From: Okapia johnstoni
Lineage: Eukaryota > Chordata > Mammalia > Artiodactyla > Giraffidae
Length of the DNA: 64,000 nucleotides
Direction of reading: 5' to 3'
Assembly: GCA_024291935.2 (NCBI GenBank)
Contig: CM044320.1
Coordinates: 29,046,001 to 29,110,000, forward strand
Shown in pieces: positions 1 to 11,759 of the stretch; the stretch's first letter is position 1, and the number at the start of each line of letters is the position of its first letter. Made by a program: the position numbers and the translations under genes. The notes beneath the pieces are model-generated. The model was not told where the DNA came from and searched no databases. It saw only the letters and a list, made by a program, of their open reading frames with translations.

Positions 1-494
1 GACTACCAGGGAATTCCCTACTTTATATACTCGTATTGAGTGATCTAGTTCCCTGGCTTTTACTGCCCTTTCTCTTAATGATCCCAAGTTGAGTTTCCTC
101 CCACTGTCAAGCTCCAGATCTGGACTGTATGTCTCTAGGGTCCCATTAGTGTTTGACCACAATGTGTCCAAACTTGAATTTTATTTTCGGCATCCTGTCC
201 TGTTTCCCGTTATTTATTCTTTACGGTTCTGTCTTGACTTAATTAAAACGATGTGCATTCTGTTGCTGTATTCTGAAACCAGGAGAAAAGGAATTATCTT
301 TCAAGTGTTCCTTTGTCTATTTTCAGGTTCTTCTTTTTTTTTATTCCTGAAATTCTGTCAATTCCAACCCTTTTCTCCTTAATTGCATGACCTATGATTA
401 AGGACTTAATCTCTCACCTATGTTAGTCTTTACTTGTCTCTTCACCTCTAGGTTTTTTCTGTCTGTAATTCATACTGTACATTTTAAAAGTGAT
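1..494. other. ETNK1 intron, no feature recognised
   Basis: AT-rich unique-looking sequence upstream of the exon at 8610. Short open frames here have no recognisable protein content. It is called intronic because it lies 5' of an ETNK1 exon that opens with a splice acceptor. Confidence 0.5.
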
Positions 495-805
495 CTTTCT
501 AATAACTAGAATCTAATTTATGAATCTGATTGTGTCACTTTTCTACTTTATGGCTCCCCATGACTTACAGAGTGAAATCCAAATGATAGCATCTACAGAT
601 TTTCTTATTTCCCACTGTATTTCTCACATCCCACTTCCTCCTCTAGCAGAGTCATCATGTTTTCTAAATACTCCAAGGTGTTTTAAGCCTCTATGCTTTT
701 GTATAGATTATTTCTTTCTACCTAGGATGCCCTTTTCCCTGCATTTTCTGGCAAGTTCCTCTTATTCCTTATGGTTGTGTCTTAAAAACTCTTTCCTCCT
801 CCTTC
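495..805 (+). mobile_element. L2 LINE 3' fragment
   Basis: The order of phrases follows the L2 3' region: a 'gtgtcacttttctacttt' segment, a 'tggctccccatgactta' segment, then a 'tttctacctaggatgccctt' segment. It is strongly diverged and assigned from memory of the family. It lies in the ETNK1 intron. Confidence 0.5.
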
Positions 806-928
806 CTTGATCACTTGTCATGAAGAAGACAGCACTGACATACATTATAAGGCTTTTTGATAAGGGAGGAAAAGAAGAGGTTTGAGTAATAAGATCGAGG
901 TGTAGATGTTTTAAATAAATAAATGGTT

Positions 929-1122
929 ATGTGAAAGTCACTCAGTCATGTCTGACTCTTTGCAACCCTGTGGACTATGCAGTCCATGGAATTCTCCAGG
1001 CCAGAATACTGGAGTAGGTAGCCTTTCCCTTCTCCAGGGCATCTTCCCAACCCAGGGATTAAACCCAAGTTTCCTGCATTGCAGGCAGATTCTTTACCAG
1101 CTAAGCCACCAGGGAAGCCCCA
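929..1122 (-). mobile_element. Bov-tA SINE
   Basis: Reverse complement of a Bov-tA unit: Bov-A body first, tRNA-Glu-like head ending at 'agccaccagggaagcccc'. It is flanked by a direct repeat aaataaatggtt at 917-928 and 1123-1134, a clear target-site duplication. It is inside the ETNK1 intron. Confidence 0.9.
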
Positions 1123-1134
1123 AAATAAATGGTT

Positions 1135-1982
1135 GGTAAATGTTTATTCCTCAGGACATGGTCAGACTTTTAAATATTAAAAGACTTCACTTGTTGTTTA
1201 TTGTTTACTATAATTAATTAATGTTGAGATGATGACAAACAAAAGTAGGTATTTGCATTATAAAACCAAATAGATAATACGTGGGTTTTTTAAAGCTCTG
1301 ATGAGTTTTTAGACACATAGTTGGCAGACCAGATTCTTTCTAAGTAAAGTTATATTGTATAATTATATATTTATAAACATATAAATATATTATTTATATA
1401 TAATATATTAAAGTTATATGAGGTTTTCAGAAAAGAGTTTGAGAATTTAAGTTATTTGTTCACTATATAAAGCTTCTAATTTTTCTTGGCAACAGATTTG
1501 GGTAGCCTAGGAATTAAAATGCCCTTTGATAGACTTACATATCTGTAACTTCCAAATCTGAGAGAAATAGTAAATCATAAAATCACAGATTATTATATTA
1601 GTTGTACTTCAGTATTCTCACTATTCCATTTTTGAGAATGCAAATAATAAACAGACTGTTTCCTCACTTTCCTTTTTATTCATGTAAGAGTCTAATATAA
1701 ATATAATTTTTTCATTTTTCAGCCTGTAGAAGGTGTTAACCTACCAAAATAAGTGAGGTTCTATGTATAATGCTTCTCTGATATAGGATCATTTAGTTAT
1801 TTTACATTACTGTATGAATAAAAATTGAGAAATACAGTTGATAACAGTGCTTGAAACATTGGGGAGAGCTGTTTTGATGTTATTTTTAGGTGTAGAATTT
1901 CCCCTGATTTTAGTTTTTCCTACTACAGAACCAGACTAATAGAAAGATAATACTATTTGCAGATGATTTTTTATATTATTAG
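1135..1982. other. AT-rich intronic stretch
   Basis: No gene or repeat recognised. It includes a low-complexity TA-rich run around 1345-1425. Confidence 0.5.
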
Positions 1983-2622
1983 GGTTCTCAAACTTTTTGG
2001 TCTCATTACCCTCTTTTATACTTTAAAAATTTTTTGAAGACCTCTATGAGATCTTGTTTATATGGTGTAGTTATCAATATTTACCATCTTGGAAATTAAA
2101 ACAAATTTAAAAAGTTACTAAATATATATATTTTTAAAAAGCTCATATTAACATAAACAGCATTTTAAAAATTAAAAATAACTGTTTTCCAAAGCAAAAA
2201 ACACTTCAGTGAGAAGAATGACTTAATTTTATACTTTTGCAGATTTCTCTGATGTCTAGCTTAACAAAAGCTAGACTCTCATATTTGCTTCTGCATTTTA
2301 TCTCATATAATATGTTGTTTTCTCTGAAGTGTGTGAAGATAGTCCTGTTTCACATACATATGTTATTGGGAAAGAGAAGTATTTTGCCTTTTCAGAGAAT
2401 TGTGGATACTCTTTTTTTGATGCTTCACCAAAATTCAATAAGTAATAGTTTCTTAAAAGTTAGTAGTAATGTTTAATCTGACCATATCAGTTAACTTTTG
2501 TACTCTTATTACATTAAACTCTGTTAGTTTATCCTACACATTGAATGGCTCTTATACCAGTGTGTGATTTTGTAATTTTAATGTCATTCATTAGTTATTT
2601 GGAAAATATGGATTTATTAAGT

Positions 2623-5600
2623 TGAGAACCCTATGAACAGTATGAAAAGGCAAAAAGATAGGACACTGAAAGATGAACTCCCCTGGTCAGTAAGTGCCCA
2701 GTATGCTACTGGAGATCAGTGGAGAAATAACTCCAGAAAGAATGATGGGATGGAGCCAAAGCAAAAACGATACCCAGCTGTGGATGTGACTGGTGATAGA
2801 AGCAAAGTCTGATGCTGTGAAGAGCAATATTGCATAGGAACCTGGAATGTTAGGTCCATGAATCAAGGCAAATTGGAAGTGATCAAACAGGAGATGGCAA
2901 GAGTGAACATCGACATTCTAGGAATCAGCGAACTAAGATGGACTGGAATGGGTGAACTTAACTCAGATGACCATTATATCTACTCCTGTGGGCAAGAATC
3001 CCTTAGAAGAAATGGAGTAGCCATCATAGTCAACAAGAGAGTCCGAAAGGCAGTAGCAGTACTTGGATGCAATCTCAAAAACAACAGAATGATCTCTGTT
3101 CGTTTCCAAGGCAAACCATTCAATATCACAGTAATCAAAGTCTATGCCCCAACCAATAATGCCGCAGAAGCTGAAGTTGAATGGTTCTATGAAGACCTAC
3201 AAGACCTTCTAGAACTAACACCCAAAAAAGATGTCCTTTTCATTATAGGGAACTGAAATGCAAAAGTAGGAAGTCAAGAAACACCTGGCATAACAGGCAA
3301 ATTTGGCCTTGGAGTACAGAATGAAGCAGGGCAAAGGCTAATAATTGTTTTTCCAAGAGAATACACTGGTCATAGCAAACACCCTCTTCCAAGAACACAA
3401 GAGAAGACTCTACACATGGACATCAGCAGATGGTCAACATCGAAATCAGATTGATTATATTCTTTGCAGCCAAAGATGGAGAAGCTGTATACAGTCAGCA
3501 AAAATAAGACCGGGAGCAGACTGTGGCTCAGATCATGAACTGCTTATTGCCAAATTCAGACTTAAATTGAAGAAAGTAGGGAAAACCTCTAGTCCATTCA
3601 GGTATGACCTAGATCAAATCCCTTATGAGTATACAGTGGAAGTGACAAATAGATTTAAGGGACTAGACCTGATAGACAGAGTGCCTGATGAACTATGGAC
3701 AGAGGTTCGTGACATTGTACAGGAGACAGGGATCAAGACAATCTCCATGGAAAAGAAATGCAAAAAAGCAAAGTGGCTGTCTGAGGAGCCCTTACAGATA
3801 GCTGGGAAGAGAAGAGAAGTGAAAAGCAAAGGAGAAAAGGAAAGATATTCCCATCTGAATGCAGAGTTCTGAAGAATAGCAAGGAGAGATAAGAAAGCCT
3901 TCCTCAGCGATCAATGCAAAGAAATAGAGGAAAACAACAGATTGGGAAAGACAAGATCTCTTCAAGAAAATTAGAGATACCAAAGGAACATTTCATGCAA
4001 AGATAGGCTCGATAAAGGACAGAAATGGTATAGACCTAACAGAAGCAGAAGATATTCAGAAGAGGTGGCAAGAATACACAGAAGAACTGTACAAAAAAGA
4101 TCTTCATGACCCAGATAATCACGATGGTGTGCTCACTCACCTAGAGCCAGACATCCTGGAATGTGAAGTCAAGTGGGCCTTAGAAAGCATCACTATGAAC
4201 AAAGCTAGTGGAGGTGATGGAATTCCAGCTGAGCTATTTCAGATCCTGAAAGATGATGCTGTGAAGGTGCTGCACCCGATATGCCAGCAAATTTGGAAAA
4301 CTCAGCAATGGCCACAGGACTGGAAAAGGTCAGTTTTCATTGCAATCCCAAAGAAAGGCAATGCCAAAGAATGCTCAAACTACCGCAGAATTGCACTCAT
4401 CTCACATGCTAGTAAAGTAATGCTTTTAGTTCTCCAAGCCAGGCTTCAGCAATACATGAACCGTGAACTTGCAGATGTTCAGACTGGTTTTAGAAAAAGC
4501 AGAGGAACCAGAGATCAAATTGCCAATATCTGCTGGATCATTGAAAATGCAAGAGAGTTCCAGAAAAACATCTGTTTCTGCTTTATTGACTATGCCAAAG
4601 CCTTTGACTGTGTGGATCACAATAAACTGTAGACAATTCTGAAAGAGATGGGAATACCAGACCATCTGACCTGTCTCTTGAGAAACTTGTATGCAGGTCG
4701 GGAAGCAACAGTTAGAACTGGACATGGAACAACAGACTGGTTCCAAATAGGAAAAGGAGTACATCAAGGCTGTATATTGTCACCCTGCTTATTTAACTTA
4801 TATGCAGAGTACATCATGAGAAACATTGGGCTGGAAGAAACACAAGCTGGAATCAAGATTGCCGGGAGAAATATCAATAACCTCAGATATTCAGATGACA
4901 CCACCCTTATGGCAGAAAGTGAAGAAGAACTAAAGAGCCTCTTGATGAAAGTGAAAGAGGAGAGTGAAAAAGTTTGCTTAAAGCTGAACATTCAGAAAAC
5001 TAAGATCATGGCATCTGGTCCCCTCACTTCATGGGAAATAGATGGGGAAAGAGTGGAAACAGTGTCAGACTTTATTTTTTGGGCTCCAAAATCACTGCAG
5101 ATGGTGATTGCAGCCATGAAATTAAAAGACGCTTGCTCCTTGGAAGGAAGGTTATGGCCAACCTAGATAGCATATTTAAAAGCAGAGACATTACTTTGCC
5201 AACAAAAGTCCGTCTAGTCAAGGCTATGGTTTTTCCAGTGGTCATGTATGGATGTGAGAGTTGGACGGTGAAGAAAGCTGAGCGCTGCAGAATTGATGCT
5301 TTTGAACTGTGGTGTTGGAGAAGACTCTTGAGGGTCCCTTGGACTGCAAGGAGATCCAATCAATCCATCCTAAAGGAGATTAATCCTGGGTGTTCATTGG
5401 AAGGACTGATGTTGAAGCTGAAACTCCAATACTTTGGCCACCTCATGCGAAGAGTTGACTCATTGGAAAAGACCCTAATGCTGGGTAGGATTGGGGGCAG
5501 GATGAGAAGGGGACGACAGAGGATGAGATGGTTGGATGGCATCACTGACTCGATGGACATGGGTTTGGGTAGACTCTGGGAGTTGGTGATGGACAGAGAG

Positions 5601-5671
5601 GCCTGGTGTGCTGCAATTCATGGGCTCACAAAGAGTCGGACACAACAGAGCGACTGAACTGAACTGAACTG
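2623..5671 (+). mobile_element. BovB LINE copy 1, 5'-truncated and dead
   Basis: A BovB non-LTR retrotransposon (RTE clade) of about 3.05 kb, lacking the first ~700 bases seen in the copy at 27076. The duplication attaagt at 2616-2622 and 5672-5678 gives exact ends; the 3' end is the (gaact)n tail. The apurinic-type endonuclease domain is readable from about 2830 to 3550 (CIGTWNVRS start, SDHELLIAKF end). The reverse transcriptase runs from about 4130 to 5100. The copy is broken. The conserved GDWNA segment of the endonuclease reads GN-stop-NA (TGA at 3254-3256). There is a frameshift near 3345 and a TAG at 4630. The polymerase motif reads YSDD. It lies in the ETNK1 intron in the same orientation as the gene. 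Confidence 0.95.
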
Positions 5672-5682
5672 ATTAAGTCGTG

Positions 5683-5940
5683 TGCTAAGTCACTTCAGTC
5701 GTGTCCGACTCTGTGCGACCCCATAGATGGCAGCCCACCAGGCTCCTCTGTCCCTGGGATTCTCCAGGCAAGAACACTGGAGTGGGTTTCCATTTCCTTC
5801 TCCAACACATGAAGGTGAAAAATGAAAGTTAAATTGCTCAGTCGTGTCCGACTCTTAGCGACCCCATGGGCGGAAAATCCTCCATCTATGGGATTTTTCA
5901 GGTTACAGTACTGGAGTGGGGTGCCATTGCCTTCTCCGAT
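5683..5940 (-). mobile_element. BOV-A2 SINE (two Bov-A bodies)
   Basis: Two head-to-tail Bov-A units in reverse orientation. Each contains 'cagtcgtgtccgactct' (5698 and 5842) and a 'tactggagtggg'-type phrase, with an A-rich linker between. It abuts the 3' duplication of the BovB, so it landed at or beside the end of that element. Confidence 0.8.
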
Positions 5941-6685
5941 GTAGATCTTCTCAAAGTTGATACATCTCAATATATATTGAAAAATCACACTTATTTATAT
6001 CACCACCAATATCAGAAATATATTAAGCACTTTATTGAGAAGCTGATAATGAGTTGAACACAGATTTTCCAGTGCTCTAATTTAGGTTGAATAGTCTTAG
6101 TCTATCATTGGCAACAGATACTGTCACTTATTTTCATTGAAATGACAAGTTCTCTTTTTTTATATTTGAGAAAAGTCTGTCGAATACCCAAGTCTAATAA
6201 CTAGTTCATATGTCAGTTGTTCTTTCAAGTAAAAATGATGTTCCATTAAAATTGTGCAAGTTTAGGTCAGAACTCAATCATATGTGTGTTACCTTGAGAC
6301 AACCTTCATAATTTGGGTAGGCATCAGCTGTGCTTTATGTGTACTTCCATATCATCTCACAGGATGTCAGAATATCACGTATTCAAGGGTGGAGATGTAA
6401 TAAGATTAATAGTTTTAATGACTTCATAAAGCACATACTTTAGTGAGACTGTATTTGTACTGTGAGTGAGTGGTGGTAAAGAATAAGACTATTATACTAG
6501 TACAGTTTGGTGTACCGCTGCCTTTGCTTATGTTAAGGGACCAGGAGCTTCACCCGTTATTGCTTTTCCATTACTGCAATTGTAAGCAGAGTCATAAAGA
6601 CAAGTAACATATTAGTATTATTATGAAAATAGTTTTGGGCCTCAGAATCTTCCATGGATTCATGGACCACTTTGAGAACTGCTGG

Positions 6686-6904
6686 CTTAGACTTTCAAAA
6701 GAAGGCGAGCATTGCATAATTCACCTTTCAATACATGAGACACATCCTCAGATAGAAATAAGACCATTTTTTAAAGTCTTCGTCATTTTTGTCATTCTGG
6801 TTTTGTGTAATTATAATAATTAACATTTTATTGTATGTTTGTTGTATGCCAGGTGTAAATACTATCGTTAGCTGCTCTGAGGTGGTTCTCCCCTTCCCCC
6901 GCCC
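6686..6904. other. Intronic sequence, nothing recognised
   Basis: AT-rich, ending in a pyrimidine/C-rich patch at 6886-6908 followed by a short CA run. No gene signal. Confidence 0.4.
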
Positions 6905-7720
6905 CCAGCATACACACACACTAAGCAGTTATCCAGTTCTCAGCAGGCATTGATTGGGTGTCTTACATATTCTACTCAAGTCTGACACTGTCCACCTGGA
7001 GATAGTGTCAGATTCTATAAGTTCAGGGTTCAGTCCCACAAGACTGTGCCCTTACCCCTTTAGATGCTACTTGCAAGTCTAGGGTGTTATTGGTGCTTCT
7101 TACCAACTGGCTATAAATGGGAGGTTTCCATAACTCCCTCCTTGGGGCCTATTAATTTGCCAGAGTGGCTCACGGACCTTAGAGAAATGTTTGCATATGT
7201 TCACCAGTTTATCATTAAGGATATTATAAGGATAAAGAAGAAAGCTCGATGAAGAAGTATGGTAGAGTGAGGTCTGGAAGTGTCCTGGGTTCAGGAACTT
7301 CTGTTCTGTGGAGTTTAGGGTAGAACACACCCCTCCCTTCCCCAGCATGTGCATAGGTTGTGGTTCGTGAAATCTGGAAACTCACCAGGCCCCTTCCTTT
7401 TAGGTTTCAATGGATGCTTCATTACAGAGGCAAGATTGATATATTCATTGGCCACTGATTTATCTCAGTCTTCAAGCCCCTCTTCCCTCCCCTGAGGTGT
7501 GGAGGCAATGGGGTTGAAAGTTCCAACCATCTAATCACCTGGTTGGTTCCCTCTGGCAACCAACCCTCAAGTTTAGCATCTTTCCAAAAGACACCTCAGT
7601 AACGTGGTTGAAAGGGACTTATTAAGAATAACCAGATATTATTTTCACTTTTATGGCTCTGGAACTATTTTAGGAACCAACGACAAAAGACCAGATATTA
7701 TATAAAAACTGCTCCAAGTT
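6905..7720 (+). mobile_element. Ancient ERVL-class solo LTR
   Basis: The series of phrases is that of an old mammalian ERVL-type LTR: 'cagagtggctcacgga', 'gaggtctggaagtgtcc', 'agttccaaccatctaatcac', 'ttggttccctctggcaacca', and an end near 'gaccagatattatat'. No internal retroviral genes adjoin it. The subfamily is not assigned. Confidence 0.55.
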
Positions 7721-8609
7721 GCTTTATGCTTAGAAAAGTCCAAGGAGCCATGAGTCAGAAACAGTGAATGTAGATCAGATGTTTATTTCTTGTTATAAAT
7801 GGTCACACCTATATTTTACAGATGAGGAAACAAAGATGCAGAGGGGGTAATTAAGTTGCTTACAGCCACACAGCTAGTAATTTTTTTCTAGTTATAGTAT
7901 TTCTGGTTACAATAGAATATTTCTTGGGAAGTGAAGTCTTAGTTTTATCAGAATCTTAAATTATCATGTCTAAATGAAAATAGATTTTAATAAAGCATAC
8001 ATACAAAATTATTGTGCAGCTCCTAATTATACAGTCATCTACTTACTCTTAAAGTCCTAAGACTCATTTTTCTGTGACATAAGTTATGTAACTTTATATC
8101 ATGGTTGGTTTAACAGAATTGTTGGGTCAATAAAAATTGCTTTCAGAAATTTGTCACCCTTTCAAATATATTTAAGTTTTCATGTTTAAATATGCTTTTT
8201 GTTTTGAGATTCGGATTTTCCTTTTTCAAGAAGCAGAGTCCTCTGATAATGTATTTGATAGAAAATTCTGTTAGCAATTATAACCCATTGAAAACATTTC
8301 ACATGCATCAGTACTGATGTCGAACTCTCCTCACACTAAGGAGGCTGCAGGGGCTGGGCCTGATCTGCTCTGTCATGTTTCAGTGATTATAATGTGTTAT
8401 AACCTCTTCCGGTGTGGACAGAAATGATTGGCAGCCATCCAGATAATTGTGCACTTCAGTATTACCTGTGTTGTAGACACTTTGTGTTAAAAAGGCATCA
8501 AGAAAATATTATGCATGGAGTTGATGAAAAAGGAAAAACTTACAATTTGGTATTTGTTTTAAAAAGAAATCCATTATCATAATTCTTGAATTTTCTTTCC
8601 TTCTTTTAG
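7721..8609. other. ETNK1 intron up to the splice acceptor
   Basis: Mostly unique AT-rich sequence with a MIR remnant at 7795-7885. It ends in a pyrimidine-rich tract and AG at 8608-8609, directly before the coding exon. Confidence 0.6.
7795..7885 (-). mobile_element. MIR SINE fragment
   Basis: Contains 'ttttacagatgaggaaac' and 'cacacagctagtaa', the antisense core of a MIR element. Only the core survives. Confidence 0.65.
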
Positions 8610-8683
8610 GCTTCTCATTTCTTTTGGGGATTGTGGGCTTTGATTCAAGCCAAATACTCCACTATTGATTTTGATTTCCTTGG
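8610..8683 (+). CDS. ETNK1: ETNK1 penultimate coding exon
   Basis: Encodes part of the C-terminal region of ethanolamine kinase 1, the cytosolic enzyme that phosphorylates ethanolamine with ATP in the first step of the CDP-ethanolamine route to phosphatidylethanolamine. The exon opens in phase 0 after 'ttccttcttttag' and closes before a consensus donor GTAAGT at 8684, leaving a split glycine codon (GG|G). It reads ASHFFWGLWALIQAKYST followed by IDFDFL, a choline/ethanolamine kinase family signature (HFFWGLW). The sequence agrees with ETNK1 as I know it rather than ETNK2, which has FFWALW and NQYST here. The ATP- and substrate-binding exons lie upstream, outside the window. Only these two coding exons are visible. 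Confidence 0.93.
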
Positions 8684-8991
8684 GTAAGTTTAATTTTATT
8701 GTATGCATTACGTTTGTCTCTACTCTTTTTGGATTCATTTTAGAATCCATAAGGGACATGTAGTTATTATTTTTAGTCAGATGTTACAAAAGTTGCATGC
8801 ATTTAATAGTTGGTTTGCAAGGAAATCTGGTATAATCTGTTAAATGTTCTTAGTATTAGAAAAGTGTCCAGTAGGTGGTGCAATAAGCTAAAAATATGTC
8901 CTTCTAAATTTTAAAACTTAAAACAAGTGAAAATAAAGGAAAGATTAAGGTTTTTAGCTCTAATTCTGTTGTTACTCTCTTTTCTCAATAG
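8684..8991 (+). other. ETNK1 last intron
   Basis: A short 308-bp intron with donor GTAAGT at 8684-8689 and acceptor 'ctcttttctcaatag' ending at 8991. No repeat is recognised inside. Confidence 0.85.
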
Positions 8992-9064
8992 GTATGCAGT
9001 TGTTCGTTTTAACCAGTATTTTAAAATGAAGCCTGAGGTTACTGCATTAAAAGTGCCTGAGTAA
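8992..9064 (+). CDS. ETNK1: ETNK1 terminal coding segment with stop
   Basis: Completes the kinase. The first G joins the GG of the previous exon to make glycine, then the frame reads YAVVRFNQYFKMKPE and ends ALKVPE before TAA at 9062-9064. The KMKPE...LKVPE tail separates ETNK1 from its paralogue ETNK2. The family C-terminus is expected at this point, so the frame is complete and undamaged. The same exon continues as the long 3' UTR. A valine stands where I recall isoleucine in human ETNK1 (YAIV), and an aspartate where I recall glutamate (TIEF). Both are conservative changes. Confidence 0.93.
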
Positions 9065-9717
9065 AGAAGACATTTAATTATTCTTAAGTAGCTGAACAAT
9101 GCTTGTGAATCTTTAAGAAATTCCAAAAAGTCAATATTTGTTAAAATTCTTTTAATTTGGTTTTCTTGCTTTACAAATTATGCCTCTTAACAACCAATTT
9201 ATTTTTTAAATAGCCTGAATGATGTCAAGAAATATACCTACTGCTTTCAGTATGTGGTGGGTTAGAAGTTTGTTAAATCAGCAAAATGATATAAAGATGT
9301 CAGTTTAATCCTTTCATAATTTAATCTGTGTTATATGTGAATTATTTATTATAAATTTAACATGAATTTTGTGACTGCTTTCATCTGTTTCATCTGTTTG
9401 TTGAGTGTAAGCAATGAAAAATTTCCATAGAAAATTTTTTGTTGTAAGTTTTACTTTAATAAGATTAATTTCAGTAAACATTTTTGGTGTTTAGTGTAAC
9501 CTTTCTGACACACTGTAAGTAAAATGAATCATTTACTCGTGAAATGCCAGACACTGGTTTAGGTAACTTAGAATGTTCATAGAAAAATATCTGTTTAGGA
9601 GAATGAAATACATTCACTGTCTATGCTAGTGGTACATCTTTGTGAAGTATTGGACAGCATTTTGGAGGGGGGAGCATCTTAGAATTTAAATTTCCCTCTT
9701 CTTACATAGTCTGGCAG

Positions 9718-9723
9718 AATAAA
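9718..9723 (+). promoter_or_regulatory. Candidate early poly(A) signal
   Basis: AATAAA within the 3' UTR about 650 bases after the stop codon. Use would give a short-UTR isoform. The hexamer alone is weak evidence. Confidence 0.3.
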
Positions 9724-10601
9724 TATTAATATTTACCATATAATCCTGGAATAGATATATGGTGGTTTTGTTACCAAAATCTGCATTAAATAATGTTTTC
9801 ATGTACTATGTATGGTCATTTAAGGTATAGTTTGTTTTTAAAATTTTACTGTATCAATTTGTTTCTAACCAAAAATTTTGTTTCACTTATTGGGATGTTC
9901 TGTATTTTGTTTGTTATTAAATAGTAGCTAGTACAGCAGTTACTAATTTTTGAAACAAAGGTAGAATGCTTGTAATACTTGGGAACAAGAAAATGTCATT
10001 TAGATTAATTCTTTTTTACTTCTCTAGATTCATTCCTTACACTGTGGCTTTATGTTTGAGTTTGGCTTCTGTGTCTTTAGAATGATAGCAAATGATTGCT
10101 TGATAACGTGTAGTTTCAGAGAAATCAGTTGAGGTGGTTAAAAGAATTAAATAAGGAACATTTAGAACATCAATCCTGTACACTTAAAATCTGATGTAGC
10201 AGTGAGAATTAAGCAAAAATACTCATGGTAGGAGGGCTTCTGTTTGTTTTGATTTCTTTTGATTTTGTTTGTTTTTGTCTGTGAGAGGATGACAGTTATT
10301 ATTTGGAAGGAACTTGTGTCTTTGGGATAGATAAACAAACTTCAAGTTTTGAACACTGCTGTGTGGATTGAGCAGTCATGGTTAAGTTTGCTTAGAAAAT
10401 TAGTCTGAGAAGCTTTGCACACTTTGGTCACATAAGTGCCCATGTACAAGGTTGGCTTAATGGATCTGCATATTCAGAATATGCAACTGCAAATTTATCC
10501 GCTGAGAAATCTTCTGGAGAGTCTGATGTATTATTCCAAATGACTTATACTCTCAGATAACTGCTTTAAAATACTTGGATTAGCACAAGATGTTTAAAGC
10601 T

Positions 10602-10607
10602 AATAAA
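10602..10607 (+). promoter_or_regulatory. Candidate internal poly(A) signal
   Basis: AATAAA in the ETNK1 3' UTR. A hexamer match only. Confidence 0.2.
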
Positions 10608-11443
10608 GTAAGTAGAAACAGGCATTTAAAGTGGTAAATTCTAGTTACATGAGTAGAATCTTAAAATCTGTTTGAATCTGTAACAGTGTTAGCCACAATT
10701 TGTTTCCTACCTCCCCAATGTTAAAAATGTTTGTTTCTGTTTTTATAAACCATATTACCATTGGACCAGTACAATTTTACCTAATTAACTAAAGGAAAGG
10801 AACCAATTAAACAGTTAATAGCTTTTTATAGAATGTTAAGAGTGAACTTGAGAAATTGTTTTTGGTGGAATTTTCATCTGTGGCTGGAACATTTTCTTAG
10901 AACAATGAAAAATATGTAGGACTCAAGTTTTTTTTACTTTCTGACTTCTTAAAAGTGCAACAGTATATATCTTGGAGAACGGTGGGAGGAGAGGAGATCA
11001 GTTTTCTATCTTCCTCCATATTCTTCAGACTATTTTGAATAGAGATTCACTGAGCCATTGCTGGTAGATTGTGCATAGCTGCTTGCTGTGATACCGTTGT
11101 AAGTGGTTCAGAGAGATTCAGGAAGTGAATGTAAAGGGGAATAAAGACTCTCACTTTAGCCCTAGGCAGTGGATCTTGGGAACAAAAGAAGATGCTTAAG
11201 ATCTTTTCTCCCACTCTTTGGAGTATCATGATGTTCCCACTTCGTTTGCAGGTTTTGGGGATCATACTTCAGCCTAATAACAGAGTTCAAAATTACTTCC
11301 CTTTGAATTGACCATTTAAGGGATTCTCAAGGGAAAACATCCCTCTAAAATTTGTCCTGTGGCTTGGTGAGATGTCTTTTTCCTTTTTATGTTAAGTTAA
11401 GGAACTTGAATGCCTTACCTAATAACTGATAGTAAGCTCATTT

Positions 11444-11451
11444 TGTAAATA
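11444..11451 (+). promoter_or_regulatory. Pumilio response element (TGTAAATA)
   Basis: Exact match to the PUM1/PUM2 consensus TGTANATA in the ETNK1 3' UTR. PUM proteins usually promote decay or repression of bound mRNAs. Binding is inferred. Confidence 0.45.
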
Positions 11452-11735
11452 TGAAAATGGTTGTTAGAGAAGTGGCATTCATGTATACTCATTGTTAATC
11501 AGTAGACCATAGTGGCCTGGATGCTTAAACAAGCAGAATTCCACAATTTTTTTCCCCTTTGTTCCTTACTTACTTGTGTGATCTTACGTGACTAGTAATA
11601 CTTGACTTTTTTCCCTCCAGCCCCCATGCTACCACCACTTTCTGGGAATTAAAGAGATGTGGTAGTAAATCATACTGTTCACGTGAATTTGAGATCAATA
11701 TGAGCACAAAACTCATCAACTAGGTCTGCCTGGAA

Positions 11736-11757
11736 TGTATATAAGACAGTGTAAATA
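11736..11757 (+). promoter_or_regulatory. Paired Pumilio response elements
   Basis: TGTATATA at 11736-11743 and TGTAAATA at 11750-11757, both exact consensus matches six bases apart. The second overlaps an AATAAA hexamer at 11754-11759, so a poly(A) signal and Pumilio sites coincide. Confidence 0.5.
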
Positions 11758-11759
11758 AA
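11754..11759 (+). promoter_or_regulatory. Candidate internal poly(A) signal
   Basis: AATAAA about 2.7 kb after the stop codon, followed by the GT-rich text 'agtttgtaaattagtgtg', which resembles a downstream element. This makes it the best internal alternative poly(A) site. Confidence 0.4.

Larger units (their letters stand above)
1983..6685. mobile_element. Old hAT-like DNA transposon, split by BovB and a SINE
   Basis: The left end begins ggttctcaaactttttgg at 1983. The right end is 'accactttgagaactgctgg', finishing at 6685. The two are inverted and share gttctcaaa, the terminal inverted repeat style of mammalian hAT (Charlie-type) elements. Internal phrases on both sides, including 'attgcttttccattactgca' near 6562, fit one non-autonomous element of about 1.4 kb. 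The BovB at 2623-5671 and BOV-A2 at about 5683-5940 were inserted later. I do not assign the exact family. Confidence 0.55.

Noticed and set aside
1..8609. Search for the preceding ETNK1 exon
   Set aside because: No sequence coding for the expected upstream residues with splice sites was found, so that exon lies outside the window.
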